Source of the DNA: Lachnospiraceae bacterium
GTDB lineage: Bacteria > Bacillota > Clostridia > Lachnospirales > Lachnospiraceae
Assembly: GCA_017469945.1 (NCBI GenBank)
Contig: JAFUFI010000002.1
Coordinates: 124,001 to 188,000, forward strand
Direction of reading: 5' to 3'
DNA length: 64,000 nucleotides
Shown: positions 27,576-36,322 of the stretch, piece by piece
How positions within the stretch are numbered: the first letter of the stretch is position 1
Layout of the letters: each line of letters opens with the position of its first letter
Translations under genes and position numbers: made by a program
The notes under the pieces: model-generated
Database searches by the model: none
What the model saw: only the letters and a program-made list of their open reading frames with translations
Told to the model about the DNA's origin: nothing

Positions 27576-28565
27576 ATGAGATTTAAAAAGTTTCTTATAT
27601 CACTTGGCGCTGTTTGCGCTTTTGGACTCCTTATAGGCTGCGCTTCGGATGAAGATACCATCGATACCGTTAATCTTAAGGCAGGCTTTTCTACAGGTGA
27701 GTCCGATCCCAGAGTTATTGCCACTAAGCTCTTCAAGGAAGAGGTTGAAAAAAATACAGACGGAAGAATAACCATTGACATTTATACGGACAGCGAGCTT
27801 GGCGCTGATTCCGACCTTATTAAAGGCATTGTAAACGGAACGGTTGATATTACGGCTTCCAGCGCGGGAAATTTCTCGAGCTACGATCCAAATGTTGGAA
27901 TATCCGCTTTCCCTTTTCTTTTCAGCAATTTTGAGGATGCATGGTTTTTTGTTGACGGAGAGATCGAAGAGAAGGCTGAAAGCGAGCTCCCCGAGAACAA
28001 TATCCGCGTTATCGGACATTACGACAACGGATTCAGATGTATTACAACATCCGAGAATTTCGGACCCATTAATTCCGTTTCGGATATGGACGGGCTTATT
28101 ATCCGTACTCCCGAGAACCAGATCGTTATGCAGACGATGCTGATGCTCGGCGCCGAGCCCAAAGTGCTTCCTTTTAACGAGCTTTACGACGCTTTAAAGA
28201 ACGGTACTTTTGAAGCCCAGGAAAACCCCATCCCCGTTATCTACAACAGTAAGCTCTATGAGGTTCAAAAGAACCTTGCGATAACAAACCACAGCTATGA
28301 TGTGCTCCTTTTTGTTATAAGAGAAGACATCTGGAGTAAGCTTTCAGAGAGCGACCGGGAGATAATCTATCAGGCCGCCGAGAAGGCGCAGACAAAAAAT
28401 CGCGAGCTTATAAAGAGCCAGACGGAAGAGTATGTTGATAAGCTTACTGAGCTTGGTATGAACATCACTACTCCGAACCTATATGAATTTAAAAAAGCTA
28501 CTTCGGGAGCTACAGAAATTTTCAAAGACACGTATGATGCAGATCTTTTAAGTCTTATTCGTTAA
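27576..28565 (+). CDS. TRAP-type solute-binding lipoprotein (DctP family)
   Basis: 329 residues from the ATG with RBS GGAGGTGA (27563-27570). Lipoprotein signal with lipobox LIGC (Cys about 22). The mature part has the DctP layout: a helix-rich N-terminal lobe, GIVNGTVDITASSAGNFS, and the conserved Arg of the carboxylate clamp in GLIIRTPE. Binds an organic acid or related solute. No DctQ or DctM permease gene is adjacent; a hybrid kinase follows by 12 bases, so it probably serves as an extracellular sensor subunit. Confidence 0.9.
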   Translation: MRFKKFLISLGAVCAFGLLIGCASDEDTIDTVNLKAGFSTGESDPRVIATKLFKEEVEKNTDGRITIDIYTDSELGADSDLIKGIVNGTVDITASSAGNFSSYDPNVGISAFPFLFSNFEDAWFFVDGEIEEKAESELPENNIRVIGHYDNGFRCITTSENFGPINSVSDMDGLIIRTPENQIVMQTMLMLGAEPKVLPFNELYDALKNGTFEAQENPIPVIYNSKLYEVQKNLAITNHSYDVLLFVIREDIWSKLSESDREIIYQAAEKAQTKNRELIKSQTEEYVDKLTELGMNITTPNLYEFKKATSGATEIFKDTYDADLLSLIR

Positions 28566-28577
28566 GGATAAAAAAAT

Positions 28578-31500
28578 ATGATGCTTCGAGTGTTTTTCAT
28601 TCTTTTCGCCCTGATCGCCGTTACCTGTTTTGTTTTCGGGGTTCGAAACAAAAGAAGAAATATCGGATACGCGCTGATGTCCGCCGCCCTGGCAGTCGCA
28701 AATGTTGTTACATTCTTTCTTCTTGACAGCCACGGAATAGCCGCCGCTAGGCGTTATCTCACATTATACTATATCTGTCATATAGTATTCTATTTGAGTG
28801 CGGTTTTAATGATACTTATTATGAGCAAGAGTAAAAGGCTCTGGCTCTTTATCATTCCCGTAGGTCTTATAAACATTTATCAGATACTGATCCTTGCCTG
28901 CAATTACTTCATAGTGGGCGCAAATCTTATTCTCTTCGAAAAAAAGATAGCTTTCGGAAAGCTCTGGTGGGTAGCCGATGCATCCTCCAAAAACTCTGAA
29001 TTTTGGGGATTCGGCGCCTTCAGAGGCTTTTATTCCGTAAGCACGATTCTTATTATAGTCCTTTGCATCATTGGCGCGCTTAGGACGGCATCAACTTTCA
29101 GAAACAGATACCTTGCCATCATTATAGTTGAAAGCCTTTATGCGATTCTTGAACATATTATCCGCGTTAATTACTGGCCCACATGGATCCTTTGCCTTGC
29201 AATGACGCCGATCTGTATTTTCTATCTCTATATTACAACTTATTATCCCGTAAAGAGACTGAAGGATTCATCGCTTATGCGCTTTGCGGATGAGATGAAT
29301 GATGCCTTTATCCTATATGATGAATATAACCATCTGTTATATATGAATGAGGTTATACGTAAGGCTGTAAATAAAGAGATGATGGAGATATTCGGAAAGA
29401 AGGAGACTCTTGACGGATGGATTCAAAACACTATGAACATCGAGGGAATGGAGGTTATCGTTCTCGGAGATGAACATGGAGAGACATATTACAGAGCCCG
29501 CAAGATGGAGCTTTGGGACAACAGGCATTTCCTTGGAACAATCTATATTCTCCACGATACTACAGATACTCTTATGAAAATCGGAGCAATCAAGGAGGCA
29601 AGCGAGGAGATTGAGCGCGCGGCCAAGATGAAGTCCGACTTTTTGGCGAATATGAGCCACGAAATCCGTACGCCCATGAACGCTGTTATCGGAATGGCGG
29701 AGCTGGCTCTTAGAGAAGAGCTCCCCGCGAATGTTGTGGATTACATCGGCCAGATTCAGACATCCGGTAAAAACCTTCTTAATATCATCAACGATATCCT
29801 TGATTTTTCAAAGATCGAGGCCGGTAAAATGGAGATCCTTCCTGACAGATATGAGCCCCTTTCCGAGATCAATGATATTGCGAATATCCTTCAAAACCGT
29901 ATAGGAGACAAAAAGATCGAGCTCTTTGTTACGAGCGATTACGATATACCCTACGCCCTTTTGGGAGATGCGATGCGCATCAGACAGATCATCATCAATC
30001 TTGCAAACAACGCGATCAAGTTTACGCCTAAGGGAGTTGTTCATATAAACATCACCTGCGACAGGATCGATGATAAAAATGTGATGATGAATTATCACGT
30101 CCGCGATACCGGTACAGGAATCAAACAGGAGGATATTTCTAAGCTTTTCAGAAGCTTTGAACAGGTTGATTCAAAGAGAAACCGTCTTGTTGAAGGAACG
30201 GGTCTCGGCCTTGCGATATCAAAAAAGCTTTGCGAAGCTATGGGCGGAACTATCGGGGTTACAAGCGAGTACGGAGTGGGATCGGACTTTTATTTCTCGA
30301 TTCCTCAAAAGGTGTTGGACGATAGAAGGCAGCTTGAAGTAAGCGATGCAGAAAACATCCATGCTTTTGTACTAAATGAAAATCCCAAGATGATCGAGAT
30401 GTTTATCTCAGACTCGGAAAAGCTTGGCGTAAAGGCTGAAGAAGTAAGGAATTTAGACGAGTACAAGCCTACGGGAAAGAAGGATTTTATCTTCTTTATC
30501 TACGAGATCTACGGAACCGAAATGAGGGAGTTTCTTAAAGAGAATCCGCATGTTACGGGAATTATCCTTGTTGCCTTTGACTCCGACTTTAAATCGGATC
30601 TGCCGAATCTAAGCGTTATGAGACGCCCCGAGACGACTCTTAACCTTTCGATGATGTACAACGGTTACAAGTCCACAAGGAGGATCGGAGACCCTTCAAA
30701 GGCATACGCCGTCGACTTTACCGCTCCCGGAGCAAAGATCCTGATCGTTGATGACAATGAGATAAATATTACGATTGCCGAAGGTCTGATGCAGCCGATG
30801 AAGGTTACCTGCCTGCGCGCTACGAGCGGAAAGGAAGCCATCGAGATAATCAGAACACAGCATGTAGATGTTGTCCTTATGGACCATATGATGCCGGAGA
30901 TGGACGGAATCGAGGCAACGCATATTATCCGCGAGACCATCCCTCAGTCCTTTGGCCTTCCGATATTAGCTCTTACCGCAAATGTTATGGAAGGGGTTAA
31001 GGATATGTTTATCCAGGAGGGAATGAACGACTTTATCCCGAAGCCCATTGATATAAGAGAGCTTGCAAGTAAGCTTAAATTCTGGATACCGAAGGACCTT
31101 ATTAAAGAGATGAGCGAGGAAGAGGAGGAGAGCCTTCTTGCTGCGGAAGAAGAAAAAGACGAAGAGCTTTCCGCGCTTTCATTTCTTGATACGGATAAAG
31201 CCATATCGGGACTTGGCTCTGCAGCTCTGTTTAAAAAGATTGCCTTTGAGTATTACAAGGCGGGAGAGGATAAGCTTAAAGACCTTTTGGAAAGCTTTAA
31301 GGCTAGGGACTGGAGCAGTTATATAATAAGGATCCATGCCTTAAAGAGCAGTTCAAGACAGATAGGAGCAATGGAACTTGGAGATATATCCGAGAAGCTC
31401 GAGGCAGCCGGAAAAGATGAAAAGTTTGATTTTATCTTAGAGAATAACGAAAAGGCTGTGGCGCTTTACAGAGACGTTCTTGAAAAGCTTTCTGCCGTTT

Positions 31501-31745
31501 ATCCGAAGGAAGAGGTTTCGGACGAGAATCTTCCTGAGATTTCGGAGGAAGAGCTTAAAAAGTGTCTTGAAAGCCTGCGGGATGCATGCGATAATCTCGA
31601 TATGGATGAGATGGAAAAATCGAGGGATTATCTGAAAGGGTTTAAGCTGCCCGAAGCGCTCGGCGCAAAGTTCGATGAGCTCTCCAAAGCGGTCGATAAC
31701 ATCGATTCCGACGCATGTATGGAGATTATTTCCGAATTTTTATAG
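28578..31745 (+). CDS. Hybrid sensor histidine kinase with receiver and Hpt, paired with DctP
   Basis: 1055 residues. Seven or so membrane helices at about 1-220 (7TM sensor style), a PAS-like stretch at about 230-330, HisKA with SHEIRT (His361), HATPase_c (NLANNAIKFT, DTGTGIK, GTGLGLA), a degenerate receiver at about 590-690, an active receiver with Asp769 in VLMDHMMPEMDG, and Hpt with His920 in IHALKSSSR, plus the same kind of helical tail as the 18648 kinase. Twelve bases after the DctP lipoprotein gene, so binding of a solute outside is likely sensed through contact with the membrane domain. Confidence 0.93.
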   Translation: MMLRVFFILFALIAVTCFVFGVRNKRRNIGYALMSAALAVANVVTFFLLDSHGIAAARRYLTLYYICHIVFYLSAVLMILIMSKSKRLWLFIIPVGLINIYQILILACNYFIVGANLILFEKKIAFGKLWWVADASSKNSEFWGFGAFRGFYSVSTILIIVLCIIGALRTASTFRNRYLAIIIVESLYAILEHIIRVNYWPTWILCLAMTPICIFYLYITTYYPVKRLKDSSLMRFADEMNDAFILYDEYNHLLYMNEVIRKAVNKEMMEIFGKKETLDGWIQNTMNIEGMEVIVLGDEHGETYYRARKMELWDNRHFLGTIYILHDTTDTLMKIGAIKEASEEIERAAKMKSDFLANMSHEIRTPMNAVIGMAELALREELPANVVDYIGQIQTSGKNLLNIINDILDFSKIEAGKMEILPDRYEPLSEINDIANILQNRIGDKKIELFVTSDYDIPYALLGDAMRIRQIIINLANNAIKFTPKGVVHINITCDRIDDKNVMMNYHVRDTGTGIKQEDISKLFRSFEQVDSKRNRLVEGTGLGLAISKKLCEAMGGTIGVTSEYGVGSDFYFSIPQKVLDDRRQLEVSDAENIHAFVLNENPKMIEMFISDSEKLGVKAEEVRNLDEYKPTGKKDFIFFIYEIYGTEMREFLKENPHVTGIILVAFDSDFKSDLPNLSVMRRPETTLNLSMMYNGYKSTRRIGDPSKAYAVDFTAPGAKILIVDDNEINITIAEGLMQPMKVTCLRATSGKEAIEIIRTQHVDVVLMDHMMPEMDGIEATHIIRETIPQSFGLPILALTANVMEGVKDMFIQEGMNDFIPKPIDIRELASKLKFWIPKDLIKEMSEEEEESLLAAEEEKDEELSALSFLDTDKAISGLGSAALFKKIAFEYYKAGEDKLKDLLESFKARDWSSYIIRIHALKSSSRQIGAMELGDISEKLEAAGKDEKFDFILENNEKAVALYRDVLEKLSAVYPKEEVSDENLPEISEEELKKCLESLRDACDNLDMDEMEKSRDYLKGFKLPEALGAKFDELSKAVDNIDSDACMEIISEFL

Positions 31746-31763
31746 AATTTACAATTTTCTTGT

Positions 31764-31789
31764 AAAAACCCCTTGCGCAAGGGGTTTTT
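31764..31789. terminator. Terminator between kinase and rpsB
   Basis: Perfect 26-bp palindrome with A5-CCCCTTGC arms and a T-run in both directions. Confidence 0.85.
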
Positions 31790-31801
31790 CTATGCTAAAA
31801 T
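31773..31801 (+). promoter_or_regulatory. rpsB promoter overlapping the terminator
   Basis: TTGCGC (31773-31778) and TAAAAT (31796-31801) at 17 bases; the -35 box lies inside the terminator stem. Confidence 0.5.
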
Positions 31802-31814
31802 TTCGAATGTTGTG

Positions 31815-31950
31815 ATAATACACGTGAAATCTATTCGTACGAAGGTGCGGGAAACCGTAAGGTACGGAGTGCAAAGTCTTTTAACGCAGGGCCTTGCAGA
31901 GGAGTCACGGAAGCACGGACCTTTCGGGAAACGATGGTCCTTTTAACCTA
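31815..31950 (+). ncRNA. Structured leader of rpsB, probable ribosomal-protein autoregulatory site
   Basis: The long leader has several short stems: CCGTA/TACGG near 31855-31870 and GGACC/GGTCC just before the RBS. Leaders of rpsB commonly bind S2 for autocontrol; family membership cannot be confirmed by eye. Confidence 0.4.
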
Positions 31951-31961
31951 AGGAGGTAAAA

Positions 31962-32726
31962 ATGAGCGTTATTTCAATGAAACAGTTACTTGAAGCAGGT
32001 GTTCATTTCGGACATCAGACCAGAAGATGGAACCCTAAGATGGCTCCCTACATCTTCACTGAGAGAAACGGAATCCACATCATCGACCTTCAGAAGTCCG
32101 TTGTTAAAGTTGACGAGGCTTACAAGGCAGTTGGCGAGATCGCTGCACAGGGCGGAACAATCCTTTTCGTAGGTACCAAGAAGCAGGCTCAGGACGCAGT
32201 TAAGACTGAGGCAGAGCGTTGCGGTATGTACTATGTAAACGAGAGATGGCTCGGCGGTATGCTTACCAACTTCAGAACCATCCAGTCAAGAATCGCAAGA
32301 CTTCACGAGATCGAGAAGATGTCTGAGGACGGAACTTTTGATGTACTTCCCAAGAAGGAAGTTGCAGGTCTTCAGAAAGAGTGGGACAAGCTTGAGAAGA
32401 ACATCGGCGGAATCAAGAATATGAGCAGAATTCCTGACGCTATCTTCGTTGTAGACCCTAAGAAGGAGCACATCTGTGTTCAGGAAGCAAGAGCCCTCGG
32501 AATCACCCTTATCGGAATCGGTGATACCAACTGCGATCCCGACGAGCTTGATTACATCATCCCCGGAAACGACGATGCTATCCGTGCCGTAAAGCTTATC
32601 GTAGCTAAGATGGCAGATGCAGTTATCGAAGCTAACCAGGGTGACGAAGCTTTCGTTGCAGCTGATGCAAATGCAGACGCTGAGGCTGAAGCTACCGACA
32701 TCGAGGAAGTTGCTACTGAGGAATAA
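31962..32726 (+). CDS. rpsB: 30S ribosomal protein S2
   Basis: 254 residues. Starts [19 protein letters not shown] with the family's RRWNPKM and WLGGMLTNF signatures. The last 25 residues are an acidic Ala/Asp/Glu tail. RBS AAGGAGG. First gene of the rpsB-tsf pair. Confidence 0.98.
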   Translation: MSVISMKQLLEAGVHFGHQTRRWNPKMAPYIFTERNGIHIIDLQKSVVKVDEAYKAVGEIAAQGGTILFVGTKKQAQDAVKTEAERCGMYYVNERWLGGMLTNFRTIQSRIARLHEIEKMSEDGTFDVLPKKEVAGLQKEWDKLEKNIGGIKNMSRIPDAIFVVDPKKEHICVQEARALGITLIGIGDTNCDPDELDYIIPGNDDAIRAVKLIVAKMADAVIEANQGDEAFVAADANADAEAEATDIEEVATEE

Positions 32727-32752
32727 TCCTTCAGTTTAATAATGATTCAAAT

Positions 32753-32780
32753 ATGGGGAGCGAATAACTCCCCATTTTTT
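32753..32780 (+). terminator. rpsB-tsf intergenic terminator/attenuator
   Basis: ATGGGGAG/CTCCCCAT stem, 7-base loop and T6. It would reduce, not abolish, tsf expression, as seen between these genes in other bacteria. Confidence 0.75.
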
Positions 32781-32803
32781 AAGAAGATAAGGAGATAAAT
32801 AAA

Positions 32804-33880
32804 ATGGCAGATATTACCGCAGCTATGGTAAAAGAACTGCGCGAAGCTACCGGCGCAGGTATGATGGAGTGCAAGAAGGCACTTACCAAGACTAACGGAA
32901 ATTTTGATGAGGCAGTAGAAGAGCTCAGAAAGAGCGGAGCTGCTAAAGTAGAGAAGAAAGCAAGCAGAATCGCAGCAGAAGGTATCACAAGAGTAGCTTC
33001 TTGCGGTAATACTGCAGTAGTTGCTGAAGTTAACTCCGAGACCGACTTCGTTGCTAAGAACGAAGTATTCCAGGCGTTTGTACAGGAAATCGCTGACAAG
33101 GCACTTGCTTCAGGATTAAACGGTGGCGCTAACGGCGAGGACGTACAGGCACTCCTTGACGGCGGACTTCAGGAAGTTGTTAATGAGAAGACATTACAGA
33201 TCGGTGAGAAGCTTTCTTTCAGAAGATTCCAGAAGGTTTCCGGTGATGTTGTAGCAAGTTATGTTCACGGCGGCGGAAAGATCGGTGTTCTTGTTGCAGC
33301 TAACGGAACCAATTCCGATGCTACCAAGGAAGCTCTTACCAACATTGCAATGCAGATTGCTGCTATGAACCCTACCTACATCAGCAGAAACGATATCTCT
33401 GAGGCAGAGCTTGCAAAGATCAAGGAAATCACAATCGACAGTGCTCTCAACGATCCTGCATCTCTTCCTAAGCCCATCCTTCAGAAGCTTATCGAGAAGG
33501 CTCTTAACGAGAAGGCTTGGAGCGATGATGATGTTAAGGCTTACGAAGCTGAGAAGAACAACAAGTTCCTCTTCAACTTCCTTTCAAAGGAAGCTGCAGC
33601 TAAGCTTGCTGAGTACGCTATGGCTGAGAAGGATGCTTATGTTCAGGACAAGATCTTTGCAGGACTTGTTGATGGACGTATCTCCAAGCAGCTTAAGGAG
33701 ATCTGTCTCCTTGACCAGACCTATGTTAAGGCTGAGGACGGAAAGCAGAGCGTTGAAGCTTACCTTAAGAGCGTAGCAGCTGACCTCAAGATCGCTAAGT
33801 TCGTTCGTTTCGAGACCGGTGAAGGCCTTGAGAAGAAGAACGAAGACTTCGCTGCAGAAGTTGCTGCACAGCTTGGCTAA
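32804..33880 (+). CDS. tsf: Elongation factor Ts
   Basis: 358 residues. Guanine-nucleotide exchange factor for EF-Tu. N-terminal UBA (VKELREATGAGMMECKKAL), the TDFVAKNE core motif, and the ending FAAEVAAQLG. Longer than the E. coli form because of an inserted helical stretch at about 235-300 in the second core subdomain. Confidence 0.97.
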   Translation: MADITAAMVKELREATGAGMMECKKALTKTNGNFDEAVEELRKSGAAKVEKKASRIAAEGITRVASCGNTAVVAEVNSETDFVAKNEVFQAFVQEIADKALASGLNGGANGEDVQALLDGGLQEVVNEKTLQIGEKLSFRRFQKVSGDVVASYVHGGGKIGVLVAANGTNSDATKEALTNIAMQIAAMNPTYISRNDISEAELAKIKEITIDSALNDPASLPKPILQKLIEKALNEKAWSDDDVKAYEAEKNNKFLFNFLSKEAAAKLAEYAMAEKDAYVQDKIFAGLVDGRISKQLKEICLLDQTYVKAEDGKQSVEAYLKSVAADLKIAKFVRFETGEGLEKKNEDFAAEVAAQLG

Positions 33881-33931
33881 TTCTTCTTAGTTGCATTACC
33901 TGATTAAGAGAATAATTTCTATAAATCAATC

Positions 33932-33961
33932 AGCCCGACCTGATATTTCAGGCCGGGCTTT
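33932..33961 (+). terminator. tsf terminator
   Basis: AGCCCGACCTGA pairs with TCAGGCCGGGCT (one G-U type pair), with a weak T stretch after it. Confidence 0.75.
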
Positions 33962-33970
33962 GTAATTATA

Positions 33971-33999
33971 TTGCACTTTGAACGCATTTATGCTATCAT
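33971..33999 (+). promoter_or_regulatory. Promoter of HigBA-like pair
   Basis: TTGCAC and TATCAT at 17 bases, 27 bases before the toxin gene start. Confidence 0.55.
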
Positions 34000-34025
34000 A
34001 TATTTAAACTTAAAAGGAGGGGAGT

Positions 34026-34394
34026 ATGTTTGAAGTAGATTTTTATCGTACTTCTGATGGTAAATCAGATATTGAAGATTTTCTTGATGAGCTTTGTGAT
34101 AAAGCTAAAACTAGTAAAGATGCCCGTATACAGTATAAGCAAGTTGCTCAATATATTCAGTTTTTAGAGGATTTTGGTGTTAGGCTTGGAGAAAACGTTA
34201 CTAAACATTTAGATGAAGATATTTGGGAATTAAGGCCCGGAAATAATAGAGTTCTTTTCTTTTATTTTGAAAACAACACATATGTTTTGCTTCATCATTT
34301 TAGAAAGAAAACACAAAAAACACCTAGAAGAGAAATTGAAAGAGCTAAGGCAGAAAGAGATGATTGGAAGGCTAGAAAGGGGCGCAAAGTATGA
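34026..34394 (+). CDS. higB: RelE/HigB-type toxin (phage Gp49-like family)
   Basis: 122 residues, basic. The layout MFEVDFYRT...IEDFLDEL, the central IWELRPGNNRVLFFYF and the HHFRKKTQKTP segment are typical of the Gp49/HigB mRNA interferases. Toxin-first order, with the antitoxin start overlapping the stop by four bases, is the HigBA arrangement. RBS AAAAGGAGGGG. AT-rich compared with flanking housekeeping genes, which fits an acquired module. Confidence 0.9.
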   Translation: MFEVDFYRTSDGKSDIEDFLDELCDKAKTSKDARIQYKQVAQYIQFLEDFGVRLGENVTKHLDEDIWELRPGNNRVLFFYFENNTYVLLHHFRKKTQKTPRREIERAKAERDDWKARKGRKV

Positions 34395-34693
34395 GCGATT
34401 GGAAAGAATATAAAGAGCGTATTAGAAGAGAAAGTCCGGAAATCGCCAAAGATTTTGCAGAAATTGAAGAGATTTCTTCGATAGTTGGCGCAATGATAGA
34501 GCAGAGGCATAATCTTGAACTGTCTCAAAGAGAACTTGCTGAGCTTTGTGGAATACCGCACTCATCGGTTGCACGTATTGAATCGGGTAAGACTGTGCCT
34601 AATCTTTCAACTTTATTAAAGATTTTTAATCAGTTAGGACTCAGCTTTTCGATTGAGCCGACTATGAAGATGCAGGGTCCTTTAAAACGATAA
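34391..34693 (+). CDS. higA: XRE-family antitoxin (HigA-like)
   Basis: 100 residues with a helix-turn-helix at about 38-92 (LSQRELAELCGIPHSSVARIESGKTVPNL). Starts within the end of the toxin gene (ATGA-type overlap), so the two are translated together. Expected to bind the toxin and repress the shared promoter. Confidence 0.92.
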   Translation: MSDWKEYKERIRRESPEIAKDFAEIEEISSIVGAMIEQRHNLELSQRELAELCGIPHSSVARIESGKTVPNLSTLLKIFNQLGLSFSIEPTMKMQGPLKR

Positions 34694-34715
34694 ACTATAC
34701 TTTCGGGAATATTCG

Positions 34716-34859
34716 ATGTCCAATATAGAACCTTTCAGAAGAAACTACAAACGTTATAGGAATAATAATAGGAAGCCCGACTTTGTCAGTATATTAATCG
34801 TCTTCGCTATAGCAATCCTGTTTTACATTTATGAGGTCGAATGCCTTACACATATGTGA
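34716..34859 (+). CDS. Small single-helix membrane protein (47 residues)
   Basis: Opens with a very basic, Asn/Arg-rich 22-residue head and continues with one hydrophobic helix (FVSILIVFAIAILFYIY). No good RBS is visible, so it may be weakly expressed or not real. Not recognised. Confidence 0.35.
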   Translation: MSNIEPFRRNYKRYRNNNRKPDFVSILIVFAIAILFYIYEVECLTHM

Positions 34860-34894
34860 TATAATATTTTACAGATTTGTGGTGGCGATTTAAG

Positions 34895-34971
34895 AGATTG
34901 TCTCAAGAGGGCAGTCAAAAAGGGCATTACTACCGACAGTAAAACTGCCCAAAGGCATGCTAAGGCAATCT
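34895..34971 (+). ncRNA. Candidate structured RNA element
   Basis: Nested pairing: AGATTG (34895-34900) with CAATCT (34966-34971) encloses GGGCAGT (34909-34915) with ACTGCCC (34944-34950) and a 28-base apical region. It lies 32 bases before the next gene. No known riboswitch class is recognised. Confidence 0.35.
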
Positions 34972-35002
34972 GTATCGCTTTGGCATATATAGGAGAATAA
35001 AA

Positions 35003-35428
35003 ATGTATATTAACCGTTTTACTGAGATTTGTGCAAAGTTGATTGAAAAACAGGTTTTAAAGCCGAATCTTAGTTGGAGAGAACGAAGAAACTTCTCTAT
35101 CAAGATTGGAGATACCTTTGGCAGTACAGATGTAACTGCAATTACTATTACCGATATGGCTAACGCTTTTTGCTGTTCAATTGATACAAGGGATATCTTT
35201 AACGGATATAAGAATAAGCAGATTACTAAGGCTGAAGCATTTGCTGCAGTAGTGGATCAGGGTAAAGAAGCTTTTAATTATATTAGGACTTCCGTTGCAG
35301 CCAGAGAGCGTAATATAGAGGCCGCTATGCAAGATTTAATCGAAAAAGGTAAGGAAGCTATAATCGACACGATGTCGGATGATGAATTAAACAGATATGC
35401 CGAAGAGCACAACCTTGTGCCGTATTAA
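35003..35428 (+). CDS. Hypothetical protein in accessory island
   Basis: 141 residues, soluble, with RBS AGGAG. The first 60 residues appear mixed alpha/beta, the rest helical (about 65-135) with Lys/Glu/Ala-rich helices. No family recognised. Preceded by a structured RNA candidate and followed by a hairpin that recurs after the next gene. Confidence 0.75.
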   Translation: MYINRFTEICAKLIEKQVLKPNLSWRERRNFSIKIGDTFGSTDVTAITITDMANAFCCSIDTRDIFNGYKNKQITKAEAFAAVVDQGKEAFNYIRTSVAARERNIEAAMQDLIEKGKEAIIDTMSDDELNRYAEEHNLVPY

Positions 35429-35436
35429 TCAAATAC

Positions 35437-35458
35437 GACCCTCCATATTTGGAGGGTC
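35437..35458. terminator. Hairpin copy 1
   Basis: Perfect stem GACCCTCCA/TGGAGGGTC directly after the stop of the 35003 gene. Weak T content after it. A near-identical hairpin with the same 16-base left flank lies at 35999-36020. Confidence 0.5.
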
Positions 35459-35481
35459 ATTCTACAAGGATGGTAAATATT

Positions 35482-35982
35482 ATGTCAAAATATGCAGATG
35501 GTTTAAAACTTGGAAATATTGAAGGGACTTTTATGAGAGATTTCTTCGCTCTTTGTAGACAGGGTAAGCAAGCAGTTCTTGATTTCCTCAATGATCCCGA
35601 AGGTGGAATTGCAATAAATCAGTATGATATTCTTTCTGAGTTAATCGATTTTAAGGTTGAAGTGGGTGAAGGGAAAATTACTGATGTTGATATCGAGACT
35701 TTTTGTCATGGACTCCCTTTGGATGTTGCATTCAGTGACGAGATTGCTGATTTGAAGCAGGGGCGCATTAATAGAGACCTTGCAAAGCAGGATGCTGAAG
35801 CTGCAGCTCGTGAAAAGGCTGTTATGAAAGAAGATCAAAAACAAATCGAGTATTTGAATGTTTGTATGGATAAAACCTTGTACGAAGAATTTGAGTCATT
35901 CTGTAAAGATATGGGTATAAGCAAAGTAGATGCCACTGAAAATGCTATACGGCAGTATATGGACAAAATGAGAAAAGAATAA
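35482..35982 (+). CDS. Hypothetical protein with ribbon-helix-helix-like C-terminus
   Basis: 166 residues from the ATG at 35482 (AAGGA at 35466-35470); other in-frame starts upstream fall in the hairpin. Residues 1-90 are unrecognised, 90-120 are a charged helix, and about 122-160 (LNVCMDKTLYEEFESFCKDM then GISKVDA) have the strand-helix-helix pattern of ribbon-helix-helix DNA-binding proteins or antitoxins. Possible regulator of the island. Confidence 0.7.
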   Translation: MSKYADGLKLGNIEGTFMRDFFALCRQGKQAVLDFLNDPEGGIAINQYDILSELIDFKVEVGEGKITDVDIETFCHGLPLDVAFSDEIADLKQGRINRDLAKQDAEAAAREKAVMKEDQKQIEYLNVCMDKTLYEEFESFCKDMGISKVDATENAIRQYMDKMRKE

Positions 35983-35998
35983 CGCAAGTGACAAATAC

Positions 35999-36020
35999 GA
36001 CCCTCCAAATTTGGAGGATC
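35999..36020. terminator. Hairpin copy 2
   Basis: GACCCTCCA/TGGAGGATC stem just after the stop of the preceding gene, nearly the same as the copy at 35437. Confidence 0.5.
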
Positions 36021-36040
36021 ATCCAATATTTTAATAAGAA

Positions 36041-36084
36041 AAGAAGTCTGGAAGGTATGTTACCTTCAGACTTCTTCTTTTTTT
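36041..36084 (+). terminator. Intrinsic terminator
   Basis: AAGAAGTCTG-GAAGGTA pairs with TACCTTCAGACTTCTT (one bulged G), followed by a long T-run. Ends the accessory island. Confidence 0.9.
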
Positions 36085-36193
36085 GCCAATCCACCGCGAC
36101 AGTGCTCATTTTGCGTTTATTATTTTTCTTATATATGAAATGAGCTTACCGGAACGCCTGATTTGGTGGATTTTTATATTTCTGTGTTAAATA

Positions 36194-36221
36194 TTGGGAA
36201 AGTATGGTGGAGACGTAAAAT
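36194..36221 (+). promoter_or_regulatory. Putative promoter of the GH9 gene
   Basis: TTGGGA and TAAAAT with 16 bases between; about 100 bases of AT-rich leader follow. The rest of the 36085-36322 gap shows no gene. Confidence 0.35.
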
Positions 36222-36322
36222 ATTTTTATAAAAATTGAATTAATTTACGTATAAATCGCCGGGCCGGTAAGATAATATTAGGATGAGTATTATACAGATG
36301 ACAAGTTTGGCCGGAGGTATAT

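Noticed and set aside
34860..35002. Known riboswitch upstream of the 35003 gene
   Set aside because: The two stems do not match the core of any class I can recognise, so it is kept only as an unnamed structure.
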